Shown here in pieces: positions 13,051 to 26,548 of a stretch of DNA of 64,000 nt (position 1 is the stretch's first letter; each line of letters starts with the position of its first letter). Location of the stretch: the NCBI GenBank assembly GCA_015680905.1, contig CM027382.1:5146001-5210000 (forward strand), given 5' to 3'. The position numbers and the translations under genes are program-made. The stretch comes from Coptis chinensis. Its lineage: Eukaryota; Streptophyta; Magnoliopsida; Ranunculales; Ranunculaceae. The notes beneath the pieces were generated by a model. It did not search any database and was not told the DNA's origin. It worked only from the letters and a program-made list of their open reading frames with translations.

Positions 13051-13785
13051 TTAAGCCTCCACTTTTCTTAGCTTAATCTTTAACTCCTCAATATCCCCAG
13101 CTAGCTTGGATTCCCCATTAGTCTCAGCTACTCTCCCATCATCCACATCTTTAGTTATGTTCAACTCTTCGACATCATGTTTCAACTCTTGCACATCTTT
13201 GAGTACTTTCATGTCCATAACAACCTACCAAAAGGAAAAACTAACTTCTATATAATGATTTCCTATAAGAGATATAAGTACTCTAATATAATATACATTA
13301 CAAAATAAAAAGATCACGGGGATATTAGTCATAGTGGAGAATGGGATCGACCGAGGAGAACGACTCTCAATTTATGCTCTCTTCAATTTGATGTGTCTTT
13401 CATTATCTTTAGTGAACTGTTAAAATAAACGAAAACAGGAAAGAGCAATGAAACAAACCAAAATCTAAGAACTTTTCATACTCACCAAGCTCTTGGTGAT
13501 TTCCTCCTCTTTTGTCCCGAGAGAGGCTCGATACTAATCAAATGTCCTTAGTCCTTACGAACTCCTTCTACTGAACATGCATCCAATCTACTGTATTACT
13601 CAAACAAAGTGAAACCAAAGAAAATAAAATAATAATTATATAATATTGAAATACTAAAGGAAAGAGAAAGGAATAAGAGCCACAAAGGTATATATAAAAA
13701 TTGATGAAACCAACCTGAGAATTGTGAGAGTGACGATTGAATGGTTTTTTTTCTGGTTTTACCATATCAAAGGACTTGGCTGTAG
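13051..13785 (-). pseudogene. Possible remnant of a multi-exon coiled-coil gene
   Basis: The last block (13224-13051) follows a good acceptor (TTTTCCTTTTGGTAG). It encodes 57 residues ending in a stop, rich in Glu, Lys and Leu with heptad-like spacing: VLKDVQELKHDVEELN, then LAGDIEELKIKLRKVEA. A preceding block near 13532-13487 encodes SLGTKEEEITKSL with a GTGAGT donor in a compatible frame. A third block near 13783-13714 encodes SFDMVKPEKKPFNRHSH and stops at a CAG/GTTGGT donor. I do not recognise the family. The join is inferred from splice signals only. Whether this is a live small gene, the end of a longer one, or a decayed copy cannot be decided here. Confidence 0.4.
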
Positions 13786-16555
13786 ATAATTGAAAGCAAA
13801 ACAGAGTTTCAAAATAACATATTTAAAACAAACTCAGCAAGACATTCTAACAATCACTTAAGATGTAGTAACACACTCAAGAGCTCTTCTTCTAAGCTAA
13901 AGATCATTTCAGGATACATAGAACCATTAGATAGATCAAGTCCAACAAAAAACCTTTTCTACAAACAAAAAGTACTAATAAAGTAAAGTCTAGGTATGTT
14001 ATTTAATTTCTTCTAAACATGCTACTTTTCAAACCCAGTGTTGAGTAGCTTATTGATGTGGTAACCACACTGAAAAGCATATTGATGTGTCTATATTGAT
14101 TTGAATGTGTCAATCAAAATTTTCAAGTGTGTCGATAGTGTATGACAATAGTTCATTAAACAAATTGTGAAATCTGGACAACACACTAAAAATATGTATA
14201 TTGTGGTTTTCCTTGGTTCTACTTTAGCCAATCTGCTCCAAAACTTAAAATGCCTAAAATGCTATTTTAATCCAAAAATATTTTAAACTATCAAGAACTA
14301 TAACTAACTCTTCTCAAACTATCTATCTGAGTGAAGATAAACCTGTAAGCATTGATTTTGTAGTAAGTCAAAGTTACTAATTTTGCATAATATTTAATCA
14401 AAAAGATATTTGTTAACCTGATAGAGCGTACATATTCGAAGTATTGAGTGTAGAATTTGATATTCATTAATTCTTCAAGATAGGGCCAATGATATTCATT
14501 TAACATTGACCATCTTTATTCAAAGTATGTGATTCTAACCAAATATACACATTTAGAAAAAACTGGAAGAAGAGAAATACCTTATTAATTGGAGAATTTT
14601 AAATCAATGATTGTGGCTTGTGCATAAATCCCAAAGAGATGGAGGTACCTGTTCATAATCACTAATCCCCGTGAGATTGAAGCCCTACAATTGCATAAAA
14701 GATCATATTCAAAAAATTCATATATCTAAGACCAAATCAGAAAGTTTGATAATGACATCTCAAATTTGTAAATTTATTGTAAATAAGGTTCATATAATTT
14801 ACTTGTATGACGTGTTCATATCAAGTGTGCACGAACCCCGATGTTTTAGCTAATGTTCACATAACATTTAATATTTCAATTTATAAAATAGGCAATTGGA
14901 TAGAATGTTCCACTTGAAGGTAATCAGAGGTTTTAGATAGAGGCAAAAAAATAGTTATTTACCCATTAATGAACCTGCCTTCAAAAGCAACTATGTCAAA
15001 ATCGATTGTGTATAATGAAGTGTTCCACCAATTGATATACCAAAACTTAGATATCTATCACTTGACTTAGTAGTATTGATATAAACAATGCACAATTAAT
15101 ATCCTCAATACCATTACTCCTAATACTATTTATCATATATAAGCTAAGCCAATGCATCCATAGTTTACTGATTATCTTCACAACCTGCGTATTTGTTATT
15201 ATGGGGTGATTGAGGGGCAAGATGGGAAGTCAAGGGGATATTTTTGTCTAAGTATAGAAAAGAGTTGGGGAGAAATACCAAATCCAGCACAAAATTAGAC
15301 ACATAGACATAAAAGTGCAAAACCTACTACCTTTGGTTGATTTTCGATTGGATCAAAGGGACTTCAAGTTGTTGCTTTGGCTTGCGATGAATCATCTATT
15401 CCTGAAATCTTTTCAATGCTCACTTAACACATTTTCACACAAAATGGAAACGATATAAAATAACCAATTATTCAAAGATCAATACCTTAATAGAACAATA
15501 CTTAATATGACGAAGCAATAACGCAATGAGAAAGAAAAAAATATAAAAATTAGATTATCCCTGGATTGCATGAATTAAGATGGACGCATAACTAATTTCA
15601 CTTACCTTAATACTAAAGTTGAAATTTTAGGGTGTACTTTGATCTATCTAAGAAATTTTAGAATTACTAAAGTTGAATGATCTAATCTTTTTTACCTTAT
15701 TACTATAGTGAATTAGATGGTCATATGGAATATGTTCATGGCAAGTGCAAATCATACAAAAAGAGTGCATGAAGAAAGCTCTTTTTTCTATTGCCTTGCA
15801 TATTCGACTATTCGAGGAGAGACCAACCTAGTAGCACGCAGACAAAGTTGCTAAATGTTAAAAAATAGTAAGAGCAAACAAAATGCTACGTCTAAACTTT
15901 CAAAGGAAAAAACATACAGAGATGAATATAGTATCAATAAAATACCAATAAGTAATATTTTAGTTGTATAAGATATGCATTGTTCTTGCTGATTTAAAAA
16001 TCGATTAAAATGCAAACTCTCTTTTGCAATATTAGAAAGAGACTTGGATCAAGCTTGGTATTGTATCCCTTTCTTGGGGTCTTAGACCAATGCCATGTGT
16101 TAGTCAATGGTCTGCGATTGGACTCCAGTTCAACTATAAATAGTCACGGTGGTTGAACCAACTATTCCAGCATATTAGGAAATTACTAAAAAAAAATTAA
16201 TGACAAAGTGGCTACTAAAAAGTCCCAATCTTGTGCAAATGACATATATCTACCCAATGGAGATTGAGGTTTTGTGAACTTACCCAACTGTAGAAGTCAT
16301 CATAGAGCTAATAGTGTCACACTTGATATAGATGAAGAGTCTGAGTTGAGTATAAACCTTTAAAAACAACTGAGCTACCATACCTGAAAAAAGAATCGAG
16401 AATGAGAGCTTGTAACAAATATCTAAGGTCGTGAGGCTACCGTTAGCAATTAAAGAAAGTATTACATTTGACCTTGCCTCTTTTTGTGTGTGAGATGGTA
16501 TATGGATGATGTAGATAGATGATGGTCGTTCAACAAAATAGAAGCGTATCAAAAC
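13786..16555. other. No recognised gene
   Basis: AT-rich sequence with frequent stops in every frame. A minus-strand frame at 16280-16552 ends at a good donor (GGTAAGTTC) but its product is unfamiliar. Nothing else stands out. Confidence 0.35.
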
Positions 16556-16559
16556 CTAA

Positions 16560-18065
16560 TTATCCCTCAATAAGTAAAGGATGAGTAGGGTATCGTTCCA
16601 CTTTTAAGTGTATGTTATGTGAATGACAGGACTGGAAAGGGGGTTTGAAGGATTAAAAACTATGATTGTAGAGATTTTAGATTCTAATGCTAAACTAAAC
16701 TTAACTAAATTAAACTAAACTAAACTATTGAGAATTTATAAGAGAAGGAATTCAAGAGATTAGAATCCACCAATACTTTTGATCTATGACCTTATGCTTC
16801 ATGGTTGTTCTCATAAGTAGACTACAATTAGGCAATCGAGCGAGTGCCGATGCCCTCTTGGACGAAACATCATTAATGAATAACTCTACTTAAGGTTGTT
16901 CCTATGTTCATGTTACTAGGATCTTCTTTCCTTTTATGTGAGCTTGGGTAGCTATTCAATGAATCACCATCTACGACAAACACAAGGAATACTTCCCTTA
17001 CTCTAAAACATTACACAACTAGAAGAAAAGTAGAGAATAATAGTATAATATATATTCAATTACAATAAATAAAACCCTATTCTAGCATTATATTCAATTG
17101 CAATAAATAAAAACATGTCACTAACAAATATTCAATTGCAATAAATAAAAACCTTAATCTATACTTCCATCCCCTGGTCTGGGCAATGGAACTAATAACT
17201 TAAAACATAAATAACTAACCTTATTGAAGAACACCATGAACCAAAAGAATCAACAAACCCTAAGCACGGCTTCATCTTCTCCCTTGAAGGAGAAGATTAG
17301 CCTTCCATAAAGAAGGAAGAACACGAAGAACGAGAAGAAGAAGAGTCGAAGAACATAAGACTAGAAAGACTAATTTATTAAGACTCAGCTAGTTAAAACC
17401 GATCTTTTATTATTAATCGCTCTCTGCCTCAAGTTCTGGAGACAAGAGTATAAGTGAATTGGAAAATTACATGAGGTACTTAGGTCATCTATTTATAGAG
17501 GTTACAATGAGCTCTAGAAGCATTCCAAACCGCCATTTGTTTCCTAATACAAATAGACTTCTTTCAGAGTCCAACTTCGTCTCTAAAACTGAGAAATAAT
17601 TGGCTACAAAGATTAATCGTTTCATACGTTTGGACTCATGATCCATGCGTCTCAGACTCGAGAAATACATCTGGACTTATGATCCATGTGTCCCAGACGC
17701 GAGCATTGAGTCTGGACTCACGATCCATGAGTCTCAGACGCGGAAGTCTATTTTGTCTCTTCTACTCTATCCTTCTATCCTCTTTTGCGGGTTTTGGTCC
17801 AAGCAACGAATCCTTTGGCCTTGGGCTTCCAAATAGTCTTTAAAATAGGTCCAAGTCGCATATTTAATAACTTCAATTCCTTGGCCTTCTCCATGATTGT
17901 CCACGAGCTTCCTATGTGATCTTTAATGCTCCGAATTGCTCCGTTTTACCCCTTTTTCTCTAAAATTCTACAAAACTCACTTTTTCTCCTGTAGAATCAT
18001 AAAACATAACTTACAAATACTATTAGTCCACTATGATGGCTAAACAAGAGGCATAATCGAGGGTT
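16560..18065. other. Repeat-derived sequence, probably retroelement-related
   Basis: A block beginning GGGTATCGTTCCACTTTTAAG, with repeated TAAACTAAACTTAACTAAA at 16690-16730, has the look of internal sequence from a high-copy plant retroelement. Inside it, TATTCAATTGCAATAAATAAAA recurs three times between 17052 and 17150. It runs up to the second copy of the duplicated segment. No coding region and no termini were recognised, so the class is a guess. Confidence 0.3.
17630..17745 (+). repeat. Short tandem repeat of about 39 bp, three copies
   Basis: Three successive units read GGACT(C/T)A(T/C)GATCCATG(C/T/A)GT or close variants, followed by CTCAGAC or CCCAGACGCG. Starts are near 17631, 17672 and 17711. 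The role is unknown. Confidence 0.75.
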
Positions 18066-21000
18066 AAATTGTACTTTTTGAGCACTTTTCAACATTAAGA
18101 CTACAAATGTATATGAACTCCTTAGTTGTCTAGTTGTCTATCACAAAAAGGATCTGAAAAGTCTATCGTAAGTGGTCTTATTAATGCCAATGGAAAACTT
18201 ATAATGTAACAAAAGAATACTTACTGGGATTTGTAAGTTGAGTAGATAGTGATCTAGCGGTGATAATGAAATACTTGTGAAGAAAAAGCTAAATCAGTGC
18301 GACACATAATGGTCACTTGGCCATAAACCATGGTGTAGAAGGAGAATGGTATGGGTACATAATGCAACTGAGTTGGTAATTGCTTTAAGAGCTCTATGTG
18401 CATCGAATTTAATATATGTTATCATATATAGTTGGTACTTGGTTCTCCTCCCCACGCACAACGTTCTCATATATTATCATAGTCAAGCCTAATAACCTGC
18501 AAAAAAAGTAACATTCAATCTAGTAAATAATACAACCATTCTTGTTGATATTTCCATACATTAAATTAAGCCAAAGATATTTCCATCAGTACAAAAGCAT
18601 ATTGCTTCGTCTAATTAGAAAACAAACACGTAAACTATAAACGTCAAAAAGATTGGTGACTCTTGGGGACCATGGACAAATTGGTTTACTAACTATAAGG
18701 GATGGGTAATGTTAACTTATATATATTAGATCACCAAGAAGTTCCAAGAAAAAATTTCTTATCCTTGTCAAGCATAACTTGTACTAAAATCCCTCTCCTC
18801 CTCCAAAAAAAATATTATAAGATCAAAATTGGACTAAAACATAATTGAGAGATCATCGTTCCAGTTTCCTTTCATATATTGTGTTGCAAACCATAAGTTG
18901 GCATCTCATTAACAAAGATTTTAGTAAACCTTTTATATGTTATTAAAGATTTTAGCAAGGCAAAGAAAGAAACCAAATATTTTGTTGTGTGTGTGATTCG
19001 CCAAGTTATTTGAAGTATCCACGAAAAACTACTAGAATAAAAGTAATGAGGAACAAATCTTACAACAAAATGCCATCACGAAAAGGAGAAAAACTGCAAG
19101 AGTTAGTGGTCCAAAGCATGCTTTGCATAAGTGATGATTCGAATTCGTTCTTAATACCTTCATGTTGGTTGTCTTTCATATGTTATTTCACACATTCAGA
19201 TACAATGAGAATGAATAGCTCACATCAACAACTCAAATAGGTTAGTTACTCCAATATCACATAATTGTAAAACACTTGTCAACGGACTTGAAAATCTTAG
19301 GAGCTAAATACTTCATTTTTGAAAGATAACAATAGGAGCTAAACACTTTTAAGGAAACAGTTTTATTCTATAAGCGTACTTGTGTCATTCTAGTACTATG
19401 ATGATTTGCCACATACTTAAACGAGAAATCTAGCTCCATTAGAATCTTTAACACGCGCTAAAACCATAAAAAATGCCAGACATTCCATCTAAATGGATTA
19501 AGAAGACTTATGAATAATGTCATAGCCCGAATTTCTAAACGATAACAAAGTGAATATTTGAAATATAAAAAAAATCTCAAACATCACTAGGTTCACTTGT
19601 TTAAAAACCCAGACTATGACGGAGGATACTACACATAGAAAACCCTAACAGCCATGTCATAAAAGAAACAACTTAAAATAAAATAATCCCAATAATTATC
19701 TATAACTTCTTTATTAAGATAACATCCTTCCAAATAAAATATCAAACAAACTCTCAGAATAGTATTCCTCACTACCATGTTCTCATGCCATGAAAAAGGT
19801 AAACTACGTTATTACATCCTTCCAATAGGAATCAGACCTATAAGAAAACTAACGGACTGCTCCAGGCAAGAATCCCAATCACATGCCGCAGTTCCACTGC
19901 CTTCCACCTATGTTCCCAAGAACACACCCACGTTGCCAAAACAAAGCAAACATGGCTCAGCAAATAGAATTTGCTGGTATGAGTAGACTAAATACATATA
20001 AACATTTCAAACTTTACTTATCCAACTAACACTTTAAATCTATCATAACCTAAACATTCTCAGCTTGGAAGACAGGTAGTTCCGTCATCTCAACCGGCAT
20101 AGTTTCTTCCCAAGCAAAACTTCCATTTTATTAACTCATTCTAATAACTCCTTTTAATATCTAAATAATTGAATTACACTTACCGATGTCCGCACAGATA
20201 AGGGTAGGACCCGGCCCCTCCAAAAAAATATTATTAAGTCTTACCCTCCCTGCAAAAAGAAAGTTAGAACTTGTATATAACATATGTAGATATCCTATAT
20301 GGATTCAAAAGTAAGCCCAAACACACTCGCATAATCTAATCAATTTCTCTTGTCAATTAATCAATTACTTTTCTTATACACCCACCCTTTAGTACCTACT
20401 CTACGATTTACACTCCACACATTTGCCAAATCACACATTCCCTGTGCCCTCTCCCCACCAAATGCCACAATATCATAGCCATCTCTAGGCTTTCATACAC
20501 ATATTTCACAGCCTCTTTGGGCACAAAACTCAGTCATTCATGGCACATTCAATGAACACCTTAGGTCATTCCCCGCCACATTCAAGGAATACCTATCATA
20601 TCACTAATCGGCCATTTATGGCACATTCAATGAATGCCCGGGTCATTCCTCGCCACATTCAAGGAATACCCAATCCTACATTCCCGTACACTCAAGGAAT
20701 ACAACTAACCCGCAAGCGAATACCTTAGTTCCTCTTTAGGGCGATCCCACTACAATCGGTCATTCATTGCACATTCAAATAATACCGGTCATTGATGGCA
20801 CATTCAATGAATACCCTTATATAACGCTTAACGGGCCATTTATGGCACATTCAATAAATGCCCACCTAACATATGACATCATCGGTCATAACTCAATTCC
20901 AAAACTTGAGGGAGGAGAGTTCTAAAAGGGTGTAATAAGTTTTGTTTACGCGTTATTGTACTTTATTGCATAGATTATTTCGTGAGAACGTAGGAATATC

Positions 21001-24000
21001 TTGATTCAATTAATTTTGGTTTACACGTTATTAATTTCATGAATGTATAAGTGTCGTAACGCGTGTATCGTAGAAACCAAAAAAATCACAAAGCGAGAAA
21101 ATACGCATGTACAAATATATTTAGAAAGGTCTTAGCCTAAAGTCAAACACGTTAATAGTCCTAGACTTATCCTATTAGACCGAATCATAATTTTAGGTAA
21201 AAGTCAAATTTTCGGGTCAACTAGTCAAAGTCAACCCCGTCAAAGTCAAAGTCAAAGTCCACTCTAGTCAATAAAAAAGTCGAGTCCACTCGGTCAACAA
21301 ATAATATTGGTCAACCTAGCCTAAACTCCAAAGACCCAAAAGCCCAAATCCTAAGGCCCATAGTCTAAAGTGAAGTCCAAAAAATTTAAAACCAAACAAA
21401 ACATATAAGCCCATCACAATTTGGCCCAAGCCCAAATCGTGATGTACTGTTCATCTTCTTCACTCTCCCATTCTCCAGCCACCACCGACCACCACAACAG
21501 TCACCACCGGCCATCCATGACTAAAAAAGAACCCAGAGGTTTTCATCCTCACAAAAACCCCCACCTACCTATACCATCAAATCATGATTCTATTATACTG
21601 TAAAAATTTGAATCGACGCCATTAAAGGTTTATTCAAGCTTCAATCACCCTCTCTCCAGCACCCAATCAACCACCAACAATCCACCTCAACCCAACAACA
21701 TAACCTCACAACCAAATCTAATAAAAAACACTAGTCTAAACAATCAAGACTCAGGACGGTGTGGTGCTGATTTTGTCGCCATTGAAGCTCCTCCGGAGCT
21801 TCAGCAGCCCACCTCGCGACACCAACAACCCATCTAACACCAGTTATCACCCTAACAGTTCCAATCACAACCACAGCCAAACCTCATCAATAAAAATTCA
21901 AATTTTACAGTAATACTTCACCACAAAGTTCCAAACTTAACAACCATTCCAACACACTAGACAAATAGGGCGTTTTGGGTTCTGAGGTTTACGCCCTTAA
22001 CCACCGGTGTCGAGTCTTCGACATCTCAATGCTAAACTAGTCATAGTTTTATTTACTGTATTGTTGAAAAAAAAGGTATCTAACATAGTCTGCACCATTA
22101 ACGAGTCGGCACCCTTTAACAGAGTTTTACATATTTGGTATGCTGCGACATTCGTATAAATCGGTCGACACCATTAAAGGGGTTTACACTATCTCAATTC
22201 TGGAAAACAAGATACTTTGGGATGAATAGCTTAAACAAATATAACAAAACTTCAGACTACTCACCGCTTTAAAACCCGAATAGCTTCCCCGAGAGCTTAA
22301 ACCCGAAAGCCCAACGCCTACTTGTCACAAAACTAGACGATCTTTCTCGTTCAAAAACTTTTCAGTAAAACTCTCCATTTTTTTTTTAAACCCTCGTTGT
22401 GTTTTTCCCCCAGAAACTCTCGGGAGAAAACTCTATTTTCTAGTTTTTAAAACCTCCCCGAAAAACAAGAGTTTTAAACCTATCTACTTACTTACGGGAT
22501 TTTATCCGAACTACTGGATATCCTATTTCTGTTTTATCTATTTACCTTATTATTATTATTATTAATATTAATATTATTATAGGAAAAGCAAATAAAAGCC
22601 GGGGTGTTATAAATAACAATCACAAAAATTCTAAATTGAATAAGATCCAATTATGAAAAGTTTTGATTCACAGAAAACCACAATATAACAACAACAATAA
22701 CAGAACAATAAACAACTAATCTAAACCAATAAAATTATAGATTTATAAAATTTGTAGTGTATCAACAAACAACTGAAAAAAAATCAAGGTTTGTGATCAT
22801 CTAAGGCTATCCACGTCATAGTGATTTTTTCTTGAGTAAGTGGATTTTATGCACCTACCTATATAGAATCACCGTAAAACTTTGATTATTTCGTTTGCAA
22901 TGGAGATATCAGTTACAATCGGCCATGGAAAGTAGTCGAGTAGCCTCTATTCATGGGAGAGGAAAGTCATTATAAGGGTTTTAGAGAGTTCGATCGGTTT
23001 ATTAGCTGCGTTCGGGGTTTTTCTAGGATGCATGATTATAGTTTCTAGTCACGGGCTTTTTTGGGTTTTACTTTTCCATTTAAGTCAGACACATCGATCC
23101 CCTGATTTTCCGTGAGTAAAAAAATTGTGGACACACTTTTTTGGATTTTACTAAGTACATGCATGTGACAATGACTCACGCTGTTAAAGGAACTACAATT
23201 ATTTGAAGTAAAGTACCATCGACCTTTAGAAAATCATTTTTGCATAGCAATTCAGGCAACAAAAGCAGAGAAGGTACAATAAATGAATTTTTCAAAGAAA
23301 TCATAGCACCCTTGTAAAATGTAAAGCATTTGATGCATATACTCTTGCACCAATTATTTAAAAACTTCAAGTTTTGTAAAGATTTAAATCCGATAAAGAC
23401 TAAAGGACTTATCCCGAAAAACGCATGCAAGTTTTTACGAAGATACTCTGGGCGTATGTTGGAATGGTGAACTTATAATACTACCTTAGATGTTGCAGAG
23501 AGAAGATATAGTCTCCTCATTTCCTGTGGTGCTGTGAAGAGAAAAAAATTAGCACTCACACAGTTCTGCAAAATTAAAGCTAGAAAGAATGATCTAATTC
23601 ATTAGTTAATTTCATAAATCTCTTTTTCCATATGTTACTGTTTTAAAAATATAAATTTGAACTCGAGAAATTTGGGTCATATAAGCTTTGTTTAATTTCT
23701 TGCTCCGGCTACGTATAACATTTCTCTCTTCATTTGTTACAAATTAATTTTCTTTAGATTAAATTCATTTAATCATAATAGAAGTTCATTTGTTCATTCA
23801 TTAGACAATTAATATCTAGTATGATATAAATCAATAGGTCGTATGATACTATAATGATAGGTCTAATAACACATCCATGCATATCATATATACAAATATC
23901 GAAAAAAATATACATGTATCATATATACAAATCCCCCGCTCCATTCAAGTAAAACATCCCTGAAGCCCTCCACATTCAGCAACCATACAAACACAAAATC

Positions 24001-24929
24001 ACACACACACACATACAGAAAATGTAAAAGGTACTACATAGCCAGAATTTATTAGTGCAAAAACCAAAAAAGCTTACCAAAACACATTTGACCATTGCCA
24101 TAGTGTATGGATGCAAAAGTAACAGGTGGGACTAAAGCCTGTTTTCACACGAAAAATATCATTAGGAAAACTGTATCCCATAGCCACAAAGGAAAAACAA
24201 AATGAAACACAAAACACAAAAGTTCCAATAAAAAATTATATGTTTTTTGGGAACATGAGGAGCTACATAGGGTAATGTTCAAGGTAATCAACTTGAAACT
24301 GAGAAAGGCTATCCGTGTAAAAATGAACTGAAGAAAAAGAGTATAAAGAAAGTAGATGAGTCATACCTGATATGATCAGGTAATCTGGGTAATTAGATAA
24401 GGGTTTTGACTTTTGAGTAAAAGAGAAATTAAAAGCTCGAGCTCCTAAAAGTCCTTCGCCGCACAGAGACACAAATAATCTTTATATTAATCCCTGGGAT
24501 ACAGATAAATAATTTGATGAAGCTTATGATGCCAAATTGACAGTTTAATATGGCACGTAAAGATCAATGCAAATCGGTGTATAAACCATATCAATGATCA
24601 AAGTGCAATGGTGCGGAGAGCAACAAATCATTAAATCCTTAGCAAGGTACAAATTAATTGTCCCAAATAGGAGAGGTTCTCCTATACTTTATCAGGTTCT
24701 TAAACTAACCAATTCCAAGTTCAATTTAAGAAGAACCAAATCTTAGTTTATAAGAAATAATGTCAGAAACCACCAATTTTTAGGTAGTAAACAAAAAGGT
24801 CTGCACTGATCAAATGATTAAGTCGTAAAATGAAGCTTACTATTGTTCATGGAATAGAAACATGGCAACCTCATTATCTAAAAAAACTCGGTCGGGGTAT
24901 TAATTTGGCTTGAACTAAGGAAACTTGTA
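18066..24929 (+). repeat. Direct duplication, copy 2 (6.86 kb)
   Basis: Second copy of the segment at 1-6864, in the same orientation, offset by 18065 bases and of essentially equal length. Its left edge follows ATAATCGAGGGTT at 18065, and its right edge cuts into an unrelated minus-strand exon (24930-25118). The solo LTR and its flanking AATAA are present at the matching place, so the LTR inserted before the duplication arose. Two explanations fit: a recent segmental duplication, or an assembly artefact in which two haplotypes were placed in tandem. Confidence 0.95.
19518..22611 (-). mobile_element. Solo LTR, second duplicated copy
   Basis: Same LTR as at 1453-4557, carried along inside the second copy of the duplicated segment. 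The same AATAA flanks it (19513-19517 and 22612-22616). It is a fossil LTR without internal region. Sharing both the insertion site and the target duplication shows that it is a copy by descent and not an independent insertion. Confidence 0.75.
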
Positions 24930-25118
24930 TAATCATCTACAGGAAAAGCAGTAGCACCTCTTAAAGGACCCGATTCTAAATCATTTAAGCTCCTTTTGAA
25001 ATCAACATTTGAAGTTGTTATGCCATATCTCATTGACATCACCCTATGTAAATTTAATGAAGGTCCACTATCATTAAATAACCTATAGAGAAAATTAATT
25101 TCTAATGCAAACAAACCT
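24930..25118 (-). pseudogene. Unrecognised exon cut by the duplication edge
   Basis: On the minus strand an acceptor (GACTTACAACAG) near 25119 opens a frame beginning GLFALEINFLYRLFND and continuing LHRVMSMRYGITTSN, then LESGPLRGATAFPVDD. The frame looks like real protein, but I cannot name the family. It runs straight into the right edge of the duplicated segment at 24929, after which the reading is unrelated sequence. The gene was therefore cut by, or before, the duplication event. No other exon was identified nearby. Confidence 0.45.
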
Positions 25119-25396
25119 GTTGTAAGTCCAGGAGATCTCCGGCCTCCTAAAGTTGTACAAAGGTAGGGTACGATGCAAGTCCTATTGTCCTAAAAACATT
25201 CAACTTTGTAAATCAGATTTCAGACCAACAGTTTAATGTAGTAAAACTTCAAGGTTATAAGTCTGTTTTATTTTGGCCACGATCATAAATTAGACACCAC
25301 AATGTCAAAGAAGTGACACCCTTGATGTATAATTATAATTATAAATTGACATTGGTGGAATGTGCGTATGCGCCTATATTTTCCCTTTATTTTTTA

Positions 25397-25732
<336 letters not shown>

Positions 25733-25882
25733 TCATTTTTCTTGATAAACATGGCCTAGGTAACCTTAGAGTGTGATTTTTCATATTGTACCACCTCATC
25801 TATAATAAATGAAGTGTATGTGCAAGCATCTAGTACTCTAGGAGTGCATTTATTATGTCCCTCCTATATTTTACATTCATAA

Positions 25883-26379
25883 GAGCATCTCTAGGTGGAC
25901 GCATTCGTGGTCGCATTCTTCAAATTTGAAGAAATGCGTCGGAATTTCCCGGAATTCCAACTCTAGGTGGACGCATTCGTGGTCGCATCACCTGCTTGTT
26001 CGCATTCTTGTTCGCAAATTTGGCAATTTGGATGGGGATGCGGCGTGACATTGGTAATGTCACGCGCCATTGCAAATGTCGCCCCACAACTTTTTTGACT
26101 TTGACCAGCACCACACGCGCCAGTTGCACTGTCGCGCGCCACTTTTAATGTCGCGTAGGGGTTTTTTTTCACTTGCGCGCCACTCCTAATGTCGCGTGGG
26201 TTGTTTTCAAATTATACATGGGCGACATTACAACTGTCGCGCGACAGTGCTAATGTCGCGTGGGTTGTTTTTTGGTAATCGAATTTGCGACCACCTAGAG
26301 TTGGTCGAAATTTGCGACCAACTTCTTCATTCGCATTCTTCAAATATGAAGAGTATGCTACCACCACCTAGAGATGCTC
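25883..26379. mobile_element. Tourist-like MITE (PIF/Harbinger), 497 bp
   Basis: Terminal inverted repeats begin GAGCATCTCTAGGTGG on the left and end CCACCTAGAGATGCTC on the right. A 3-bp target duplication TAA lies on both sides (25880-25882 and 26380-26382). This is the standard signature of Tourist elements. The interior is unusually GC-rich for the window and repeats (T)AATGTCGCG-type motifs several times (26050-26270). It has no coding capacity. Confidence 0.9.
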
Positions 26380-26382
26380 TAA

Positions 26383-26548
26383 CATTAATATGCTGGTAGG
26401 GGTCCGTTGAACCCCCTTCCTCTTGAGGCCGCACTAAAAAGGGATGGTGCTGGGGGTGGGATGGTGGTAAATACATGTGTTTCTCAAGAGCTTTTCATAG
26501 CTGAATTGCCATCAAAAGAACAATAAGAAACTTGATAGGAAACAAAAC
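26383..26548. other. No recognised gene
   Basis: A short non-coding gap between the Tourist MITE and the CYP98A fragment. I see nothing in it. Confidence 0.4.

Noticed and set aside
1453-22611. The two 3.1-kb LTRs as the pair of one 21-kb retrotransposon
   Set aside because: Identity continues far outside both LTRs, each has its own AATAA duplication, and no primer site or polyprotein lies between them. They are two copies of a solo LTR inside a larger duplication.
25815-25850. CTAG-containing motif as the missing 3' end of outer Helitron A
   Set aside because: CTAG at 25830 is followed only by a weak ACTCTAGGAGT palindrome, without the GC-rich stem seen at the other three Helitron ends.
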